Assembly: GCA_026075535.2 (NCBI GenBank)
Contig: AP026547.1
Location: 5,394,001 to 5,458,000, forward strand
Reading direction: 5' to 3'
Source of the DNA: Tricholoma matsutake
Taxonomy: Eukaryota; Basidiomycota; Agaricomycetes; Agaricales; Tricholomataceae
DNA: 64,000 nt
Below the pieces are notes generated by a model, which was given only the letters and a program-made list of their open reading frames with translations, did not search any database and had not been told where the DNA came from. Positions 57,201 to 64,000 of the stretch are shown here, piece by piece (within the stretch, counting starts at the first letter, position 1; each line of letters starts with the position of its first letter). The position numbers and the translations under genes are program-made.

Positions 57201-57650
57201 CAATAACAATTCAAGCAATGAGGTTACCAGTGATTTAAATGAACAGCACTTACCGCCGCCTCAACCCATACCCCGCCGTTCATCTCGCATCACCACCCCC
57301 ACAGAAAAGAATCCAAATGGTGGACTAGCTATCACTAGAACCACAGCAGCTGTTCAAGAATCTCGAGAGAGTGCGGCCCGAGTTAAAGAAGCACGACGGG
57401 AACATAGGGCGGCAACAGTGGCTGCCCAAACAGCCAATCTAGATCCAGTGATCGATCATGATTGTGACGTCATTGCAGAATTATGTCAATCACTTGGCAA
57501 CCTTGATCTCGGTGATCAGGCGCATCAATTCCACGCTCTGATCTCGGAAATGGCGGATTTTGATCCTGAATCTCTTCAATTCGAGGATGACCCCAGAACA
57601 TGGGAGGAGGCTAAGAATTCGATTGATGCAGAACAATGGAGAGAGGGATA
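54260..57650 (+). mobile_element. Ty1/copia retrotransposon, 5' portion, interrupted by gypsy element 3
   Basis: The 5' region has a duplicated segment: GTCACTTATACAAYRACTGAG at 54260 and 54374, and TTATTCTTGTATATGCTAGG near 54335 and 54396. This is probably LTR or leader sequence whose boundaries I cannot fix. The gag-pol frame from 54646 proceeds through integrase and stops being copia exactly at 57650, where the gypsy LTR begins. RT and RNase H should lie beyond the window, past the other end of element 3. Confidence 0.8.
54646..57650 (+). pseudogene. copia gag-protease-integrase polyprotein, with one internal nonsense codon
   Basis: From MTTESSPPSISLIKL: a copia gag (FSGEKLDKL-like, LSLNGLYEYVTGDIP, LQDRHQKEGPVRQVQLLQ), a zinc knuckle (CGNPVCKKTGHTTEYC), protease (PFIVDSGATVRISP), an integrase zinc finger (WHRCLGHANYQSL...CESCVLGK) and the integrase catalytic Asp (WVDLLGPH), Asp (ITDNGE) and Glu (GRIERMHHTLM). 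A TGA at 56872-56874 interrupts ELWFE*KPDYSYLREIGC. The same frame continues through 57650 with a linker to RT. CGA to TGA explains it. An in-frame ATG at 54583 would extend the N-terminus by 21 residues. The frame is otherwise open for over 3 kb. Confidence 0.88.
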
Positions 57651-58089
57651 TGTGGTCTGACTTGGGTATTATTATTGCTGTTAGGGCGACACCCACTATC
57701 TGCTAGCTAAGACCGTGCGGGTTCTCTCTACAAGAAGGGGGCAGGATCCGTGCACGTGATGGGGAATTGATGGTTTTGATGCGAGGGGTTATTAATAGGT
57801 GAGTTTGTTGAGATAGGCCTTTCACACCGAAAACATAGGTGGAATACCTAAGAGAACACAACTGGGGTCCCCTAGGTGTATATTTTGGGTTTATATACTA
57901 TGTTACATATATTGTACATTGTTGTTACCAACGCGCGTGTACAGGCACGTACATAGTGATGCGTGTGAAATAATATTCTCATGCTATCAAAGTGTAGCAT
58001 CATTTGGTGTCATTTGGTGTAATGTAGTGTAATTCGACATAATAAAATAAAAATGAAATTTGATTAGGTAATGGGGCTGTTTCCTAACA
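57651..58089 (-). repeat. 3' LTR of element 3
   Basis: It starts TGTGGTCTGAC (plus strand), directly after the copia frame ends, and finishes CTGTTTCCTAACA before the polypurine tract. A start at 57679 (TGTTAGGG, giving a longer inverted terminal match) is an alternative. I prefer 57651 because the copia homology ends exactly there. Confidence 0.7.
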
Positions 58090-58092
58090 TTA

Positions 58093-58102
58093 CCCCCCTT
58101 TT
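58093..58102 (-). other. polypurine tract of element 3
   Basis: The minus strand reads AAAAGGGGGG just before TAATGTTAGGAAACAG, the LTR start. Confidence 0.75.
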
Positions 58103-59260
58103 ATGCCCCGACTTCCAGGCGAGAAAATATTATGTTTGTCCCCTCTGTGAAATTTTGGTAAGGCCAGAATTTCATCCCCTCATACACCATTCTTGCAATG
58201 CGACACGGAGCATTCGGATTATGTTTAAAGAATTGGGCGATCGCATTATGCGCTCGCTTACAATTCTCTTCAGGTTCCCACAAATTATTTTCGTCGGTAT
58301 AGTTTTTCCACTTTATTAAGAACTCCAATTTGTTCCGTCGAAGATGTGAGTCTAGAATTTCTTCAACTATGTATTCTGGAGCACCTTCTACTATTATTGG
58401 AGGTTGCAGAGTAGTTTGTTGGCCAGGAATAGTGGGCGGACAGTAAGGGCATAGGCAGGATACGTTAATCTCAGGATCAATCTTAAATGATTGGGGTAAT
58501 TTTAGCACTACCACATTAGGCAAGATCACTTTAGAGATTGCATATGGGCCAACTTGTTTCTCCGTAAGTTTCTTCGAAGGTCGTGGAATATTCAGGTCCT
58601 TGGTACTTAGCCATACCAAGTCACCAACTTTGTACTCTGGAGCACGTGCTCGAGTATGATCTGTGTGTCGCATCATGTCATCATGTGCTTTCTTCAATGC
58701 CACCTCTGCTTCCTCTTGTACCTTTTGCATCTTAGATACAAAATCTTCTACCGACTGTACTTTGACTTCCCTTCTGGGTTCTACCCCCATGCGAGGATGA
58801 TATCCATAATTCGCGAAAAAGGGTGACATATGAGTAGCCGAATGGAATTTGTTATTGTGGGAAAATTCAGCAATTGCCAACCATTCGGGCCAGTCGGTTT
58901 GTCGGTAGTTGACAAACATATGTAGGTACTGCTCCAACTCCTGATTCATTCTCTCTGTCTGCCCATCAGTCTGCGGGTGATATGCCGTAGATAATTTAGT
59001 TTGAATTCCCAATATGTTGTTTAGTTCTCACATAAATGCGGAAGCAAATTGTGGTCCACGATCAGAGATAACGGTATCAGGTAACCCATGTAACCGCCAT
59101 ACCTGATTTAGATAGAGGCGTGCCAAGCCCAATGATGAGGTTTCTGTAGTAGTAGGAATAATATGGACCTCCTTTGTAAAGCGGTTGCATACTACAAATA
59201 TTGCATCGTACCCTTGAGCCTCGGGTAATCCGGTAATAAAATCCACAGATATATCTCGCC
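58101..59260 (-). pseudogene. element 3 integrase C-part and chromodomain
   Basis: Minus strand after the LINE. Integrase core D (ISVDFITGLPE), D (VISDRGPQF) and E (QTDGQTERMNQ) are all kept. A TGA (ASAFM*ELNN near 59028), probably from CGA, interrupts the core. A basic linker leads to the chromodomain (YIVEEILDSHLRRNKLEFLIKW; KNYTDENNLWEPEENC). The frame ends at FSRLEVGA (stop at 58101). The other half of the integrase lies at 62460 and above. Confidence 0.88.
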
Positions 59261-59275
59261 ATGGCGCTTTAGGTA
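59261..59275. repeat. LINE target-site duplication, left copy
   Basis: ATGGCGCTTTAGGTA, repeated exactly at 62445-62459 after the poly(A). Confidence 0.93.
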
Positions 59276-62200
59276 CATCAGATCGAGTAGTCGATCTGAG
59301 CATTCTTGATGGACTTGACCCGGTGCCTGAAAGGGCCTGGATCTCGTTCTCCGTCACGGAAATGAAAGAAGCACTAAACACGTGCTCTTCCCGTTCCGCT
59401 CCAGGTCCCGATCATGTTACATGGTCGCACCTTAAACACTGGTGTAGCAACCCAGAAGTGGCAGGGCTCATCACCCGCATTGCCGAGGCGTGCATCACCG
59501 CTGGCCACTGGCCAGCTCACTTTAAGGAATCCCTGTCGGTTATCATCCCGAAGCCAGGGAAACCTAATTACTCTACCCCTAAGTCGTTCAGGCCCATTGT
59601 GCTGCTGAACACTCTGGGCAAATTAGTCGAGAAGATGTTGTTGAGGCGACTTCAATTCGACGGAGTCGCACACGAGGCCTTCGAGCAAAACCAGTTCGGG
59701 GGTGTTGCCCAGCGTTCCACTGAGGACGCAGGAATCTACCTCACCCATCTTGTCAGGGCAGGATGGGCTAAAGGACTTAAGACGAGTGTTGTCGCTTTCA
59801 ACATCGCTCAATTCTTCCCCTCCTTGAACCACCAGGTTCTGCTGGAGATCATTTCTCGGTCGGGGTTCCCTGCGCAAGTAGTGAACTTCTTCCGTTCATA
59901 CCTAGTCGGCCGCAAAACGACCTACAAATGGAACACTTTCTCGTCTGGCTCCTTTGCAGCCGATGTGGGAGTGGGTCAAGGTTCTGCTTTGTCCCCTGTC
60001 TTATCGGCGCTATATTTAATGCCCATAATGAAGCTCTTCAGAAGGAGCGAAATTGGCAGAGATGTCGATCTCATGTCTTATGTGGACGATGGCACTCTCA
60101 TCGCCCGCTCTCCACAGCTGGAGGATAACCTCCCCTTGCTTAAAAAAGCGTACGGCTGGATATTCCAGGCGTTCACCTCCCTCGGGCTCGTCCTCGAACA
60201 CGACAAGTCTGAAATCTTTCATTTCTCAAGGGCGAGGAGATTCACTCCCCTACCCATCGATCTTGGATTTGCCCCATACACGGGCAATACCCCCCTCAAA
60301 CCCAAGGTTACCTGGAGGTACCTCGGATTTTTCTTCGACCGCAAACTCTCCTTCAAAGAGCATACGCGGTTCTACTCCACCAAAGCCCTCACCACTGCAA
60401 GGGCCATGGGAATGCTCGGCAATTCTGTCAGAGGGTTAACCCCTATGCAGAAACGCCTCCTGTACCGTTCGTGTGTCGTGCCTATCATGACATACGGGCT
60501 CAGACTTTGGCATTTCAAAGGCGCTCGCGTCAAGGGTGTCATCAAAACGCTGGCCCAAGTGCAGTCCATTGCTGCACGTTGGATCCTCGGTGCATTCAGA
60601 ACCACCCCGATTGGTGGTCTGGAAAGTATCGCCGGACTGCTGCCTATGCAGCTGTTACTGCATCATTTAGTCGATAGGGGGGTATTTAGGACCCCTCTAT
60701 TGGCTCCTTCACACCCCCTAAGAGCGATCTTAGGGCCCAATCACGTCGGCACTACCCACTCTCATGAGCTAGGACTCTGGGGAGGGAATGTGCTCGACAC
60801 GCTCAACCTACAAGGTCCATCTGTCGCTTTGGCTGCAGCCCTGGCCCTCGTACCAGGCAATGAATTCGACCCCTTTGGGGATGAAAACACACCTGGAAAC
60901 AGAGTGAAGGATTTATTCCCCACTCGCTTCTCATCTCATCGTCTCACCTCCAAGGAGGATGGAGCGAGGAGTTCTTATAGGAGTGACCTCGACAAGGCCT
61001 GGGCCTCTGCCCAGGTAGAGGATGACACTCTCGTCGTTGCAGTGGACACCTCGGTGCCCACTGATGCTAAGTTTCAAGCTGTCGCCTGCGCTCTTGTCTT
61101 CGGACAGGGAGAGCAGGTGGATCGCGTTGTCTCAGCTTCTGGGAGGAGAACACCCCCAGAAGTCGAACTCTTCGCTCTCCAACTCGGCGTGTCAGCTGCT
61201 TGTAGCAGAGGATGCAAAAAGTTGGTGATCTTCTCGGATTCTACTACGGGCATTGAGTCCCTAATCGATCCAAAACCATGCTCTGGGCAGATCTTCGCCC
61301 TGGACGCCTGTCGCTCCCTCTGCCCCTGGCTAGCTGGGGATGAGGAGAGAACTGTTACATTCTGGCACGTCCCCTCAAAATTTGAGTGGAACGTACACAA
61401 GATGGCTCATGATGTTGCTACATCTACCAAGATCTCTGTGGGCAGACACCCGCGAACGTCTTTAGACTACCTTAAAAACCAGGTCGAGAAGGCCGTTTGT
61501 AAGGATTGGCACACCCGGTTCTCAGATCCGGCGTATCGTGGATGGCATTTCTACCAACTCAAAGGAGTAGGCGGAAAACCGGTGTTACCCTCGACTCACA
61601 AAGGTGGGCCCTGGCTGAAAGTAATGGGGAACAACACTACGTTGACTTCTCGTTCAACTCGCATGATCACTGGCCATGCTCCCATAGGGGAGTATCGTCA
61701 ACGTCTATCCCTTGACGGGGAATACCAGTGCTGGTGCCTTGGTCCTGAGATACAAACTCGAGACCACTTACTACGCGTCTGCCCCAAGGTGGATCGCAAA
61801 GAAACTCGTGCAAGCCCCGACTCCATCGAGGGCTTTCACGAATTCATGGACAACAACCCAGCCCTTGGGTTGTTCAACTCACTTGCGTGGGATCCAGGAT
61901 AGGTTGTGCGCGCAGGGCATATGACCCTCGTCTGGTTCTACCTAGTGTTATCGGTATGTCGGGGTGGCCGTTGGGCATCAGACGAGTCCGTTAACCCTCA
62001 TAAAGGGGGCCCACCCGTGTTCAGGAGCGACTGTCAGGGAGGGGGGACACAAACCTAGGTACCAGTTCGGGGAGGCGCCTGAGCGCTTTCAGATCCGCTG
62101 TCAGTTGCGCGCTACAGCTTCAGCGCTGACTGTGCCTTCCTTTCCGAGCTGAGAGGCTCATGTCGGGGCGGCAATATCCCCTAAATCTTGCACTCATACC

Positions 62201-62444
62201 CGTAGGGATTCGGGGAACACGACATCGTCAAGCTCGGGTTGTCGGTACGCCACCACTGGCAAGTCCGTTTACTCGATAAAGGGGGCCCCCTTAGTGGTCA
62301 TTGCAGCTATCCAGGTGGTTGGTGCGAAGATCAGCAGGAGGAGGACTTGGGCTGGGCGTAGTGTACTCCATTTGTATGTCTCTACCGCGGACTGCGATCG
62401 GGCGCCGCGTTATAAACTTTTGACCCAAAAAAAAAAAAAAAAAA
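59276..62444 (+). mobile_element. 5'-truncated non-LTR retrotransposon (LINE) with poly(A)
   Basis: This 3,169-bp insertion splits the element 3 integrase. A 15-bp target duplication flanks it and the 3' end is an A-run of about 19 (62427-62445). The reading frame is open right up to the 5' junction, and no endonuclease domain is present. Both point to 5' truncation during target-primed reverse transcription. About 540 bp after the ORF stop (61903-62426) is 3' untranslated sequence. Confidence 0.93.
59323..61902 (+). pseudogene. LINE reverse transcriptase-RNase H ORF, RT motif A mutated
   Basis: A frame of 859 residues, open upstream to the truncation point. RT blocks: SAPGPDHVTWSHLK, SVIIPKPGKPNY, FRPIVLLNTLGKLVEKML, then motif A as VVAFNIAQFFPSLNH, where family members normally have Asp (here AAC, one transition from GAC). 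GVGQGSALSPVLSALYL follows, with the intact YVDDG of motif C and the TWRYLGFFFD block. RNase H follows (VAVDTSVPTD, PPEVELFAL, IFSDSTTGIE, WNVHKMAHDVA). Near the C-terminus is a CxC...HxxxC cluster (CWCLGPEIQTRDHLLRVC). Loss of the first catalytic Asp should abolish polymerase activity. The frame has no stops, so insertion was recent. Confidence 0.9.
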
Positions 62445-62459
62445 ATGGCGCTTTAGGTA
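62445..62459. repeat. LINE target-site duplication, right copy
   Basis: ATGGCGCTTTAGGTA, identical to 59261-59275. Confidence 0.93.
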
Positions 62460-64000
62460 TAGGGTTCAGCATTAATTTTCCTGCAGGTTTCTCTGGAAAT
62501 TTCTTCCCCCTCATGCACGTATCACATCCATCCACATACCCCAACACATACTTCGAAATTCCGGGCCACCAATAATTTCTCATTACTAATTCCAACGTCT
62601 TCCATCTTCCTGGGTGTCTGGCAATCGGCGTATTGTGATGTAACTGGACGATCTCCCTTCGCAAATCCTGATCCTTCGGTACATACACTTTTCCTCGAAA
62701 CAACACCAACCCTTGTTCCTCAGCCCATTCGTCTCCTTTGATATTACCTTTCTTCTCTCCCTTCAGAGCTTTCACGGCTTCCACTACTTCATCGTCCATT
62801 TCTGAACATTGTCTAATTTTAGACAACATTTCCGTTTCTGAGCTATCTATTAATAGATGCCCTTGACGCATAGTGCAAATGCGAAAGTATTCAGGTTTGA
62901 GTAAGGTAACATTTTTATTGTCCTCCTCCACCCCCCTTTTATGATCAATACGTCTGGATAAGGCATCTGCTTTCCTCATTAAGCTTCCCGCTTTATGGAC
63001 CAAGTGAAAGTTGAAACGCGATAGGAATAGTGCCCAACACGCTTGCCGGCGATTAAGCTTTTTAGCGGACATGAAGTATTGCAGATTTTGATGATCTGTC
63101 CAGATCTCAATTTGATGCGTACATCCCTCCAAATAATGCCTCCATGCCTCCAATGCTCGTATTATCCCCAACATCTCTTTGTCATGCACATCATAATTCC
63201 TCTCCACATCATTCAACCCTTTTGATAAGTATGCACAAGGATGCCATTTGTCATCTTTGCACAGCATTGATAATACCGCTCCAGTAGCAAAATTGGATGC
63301 ATCGGATTCCACTTGCAAAGGGCATGTGAAATCTACTGGGGCTAATATTGGTCCCTCCACAAACTTCCTCTTCAACTCCTCAAACACTGTCTGCTGCTGC
63401 TCTCCCCACCTCCACACTACTCCCTTTCGCATAAGGTTATGTAAGGGTGCGGCAATTTTAGAAAATTTGTGCACAAAGTGATGATAATAATTTGCGAGTC
63501 CCAAGAAGGCTTGAACCTCCTTGACATGGGTGGGCGCAGGCCAATCTGTGATCGCCTGTACCTTGATCGGATCCATTTTGATCCTGTCAAGGCTGATCAA
63601 TAATCCTAGGAACTCGATCTCGCTTGCCCCAAACACACACTTCTCTGGTTTCAAAAATAGATTGTTTTCCGCCAACCTCCATAACACCTCCTGCACTATC
63701 ACCTCATGATTCTCTTCATCCTCCGTGAATATCAGAATGTCGTCAATAAATATTATTACCATGCCTTTGTCTATTACGTCCTTGAAAATGTCGTTCATCA
63801 TATTTTGAAAGGTTGGGGGACTATTAGTCATCCCAAAAAACATGACAAGTGGCTCGAAGGATCCTCGATGCATGGCAAATGCAGCCTTCCACTCATCTCC
63901 TTTCTTTATTTGTACATTGTTGTATCCCCATCGTAAATCCAATTTTGTAAACACCTTGGCTTTTCCCACCTTTTCAATTATTTCTGAGATCAACGGCAGG
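62460..64000 (-). pseudogene. element 3 reverse transcriptase, RNase H and start of integrase (split by the LINE, open at the window edge)
   Basis: A long minus-strand frame entering from beyond the window. RT: TKLDLRWGYNNVQIKKG, FGMTNSPPTFQNMMND, active site IIFIDDILIF (catalytic Asp pair kept), FLGLANYYHHFVHKF. RNase H: QVESDASNFATGAVLS, DKEMLGIIRALEAWRHYL. The integrase zinc finger has HHNTPIARHPGRW and CDTCMRGK. The frame ends where the poly(A) of the LINE is read as Phe codons. Apart from the LINE, no stop was seen in this half. Confidence 0.9.

Larger units (their letters stand above)
57651..64000 (-). mobile_element. Ty3/gypsy chromovirus, element 3, 3' portion (continues past the window)
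   Basis: The minus-strand element begins beyond 64000. Inside the window are RT, RNase H, integrase (split by a LINE), chromodomain, polypurine tract and 3' LTR (57651-58089). The junction with the copia frame gives the expected target site, with GGATA (57646-57650) as candidate duplication; the other copy would lie outside the window. Apart from the LINE, only one nonsense codon was seen in the visible pol, so this is less decayed than elements 1 and 2. Confidence 0.85.

Noticed and set aside
57679..58089. Alternative LTR start for element 3 at TGTTAGGG
   Set aside because: It would give a longer inverted terminal match but leave 28 unexplained bases after the copia frame. A start at 57651 joins copia directly.
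1..64000. tRNA, rRNA, prophage, antiviral defence or secondary-metabolite cluster
   Set aside because: No cloverleaf, rRNA block, phage gene, defence gene or backbone synthase was seen. The window is transposons plus housekeeping genes.

Overview
The window looks like nuclear DNA of a mushroom-forming basidiomycete (Agaricomycetes). The evidence is dense small GT-AG introns of about 50 bp (some bounding exons of only 13-15 nt), compact divergent gene pairs, chromodomain Ty3/gypsy elements, a pogo-type DNA transposon, and a coiled-coil/Cys-cluster protein type that, from general knowledge, is common in mushroom genomes. No species is claimed. I saw no prokaryotic features, rRNA, tRNA or CRISPR arrays.

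Layout. (1) 1-25,102 is a nested transposon graveyard. It holds degenerate copia and gypsy remnants, an LTR-like repeat in two diverged copies, and two complete minus-strand chromoviruses. Element 1 (2,874-15,069; target duplication ACAGG) has been invaded by a solo LTR (TSD GGGTC) and by a 4.09 kb pogo transposon (TSD TA). It carries an extra gene on the opposite strand between pol and the 3' LTR. Element 2 (19,082-25,102; TSD TTCGT/TTTGT) has a standard gag-pol-chromodomain layout. (2) 25,103-29,215 is gene-free, with hairpin repeats and a candidate TTAAGG-rich DNA element. (3) 29,216-53,147 is a gene island: a GPI-anchored Ser/Thr-rich wall protein, a TDP2-like phosphoesterase, a protein disulfide isomerase with ERp29 tail, Sqt1/AAMP WD40 chaperone, a Rom2-like RhoGEF, an Rmd1/RMND1-like mitochondrial protein, a PfkB-fold kinase homologue lacking its catalytic Asp, Acl4, an unrecognised protein, Svf1, Oma1 and a Mup1-like permease. 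(4) 54,260-64,000 is a three-layer nest: a copia element split by gypsy element 3, itself split by a 5'-truncated LINE with poly(A) and a 15-bp target duplication.

The island genes are housekeeping genes with no common pathway. Two of them, Sqt1 and Acl4, are dedicated chaperones of 60S ribosomal proteins (uL16 and uL4), and the two divergent pairs (PDI/Sqt1 and Acl4/unknown) share short promoters.

Main points for follow-up: the ambisense chromovirus with its antisense three-module gene; matching self-priming primer-binding sites in two elements, both with a GT spacer; a consistent CpG-to-TpG decay signature that has converted catalytic aspartates to Asn and Arg codons to stops; a nearly intact pogo transposon; and a PDI whose CGHC active site is assembled from two consecutive microexons. 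All exon boundaries were worked out by eye from splice signals and reading frame.
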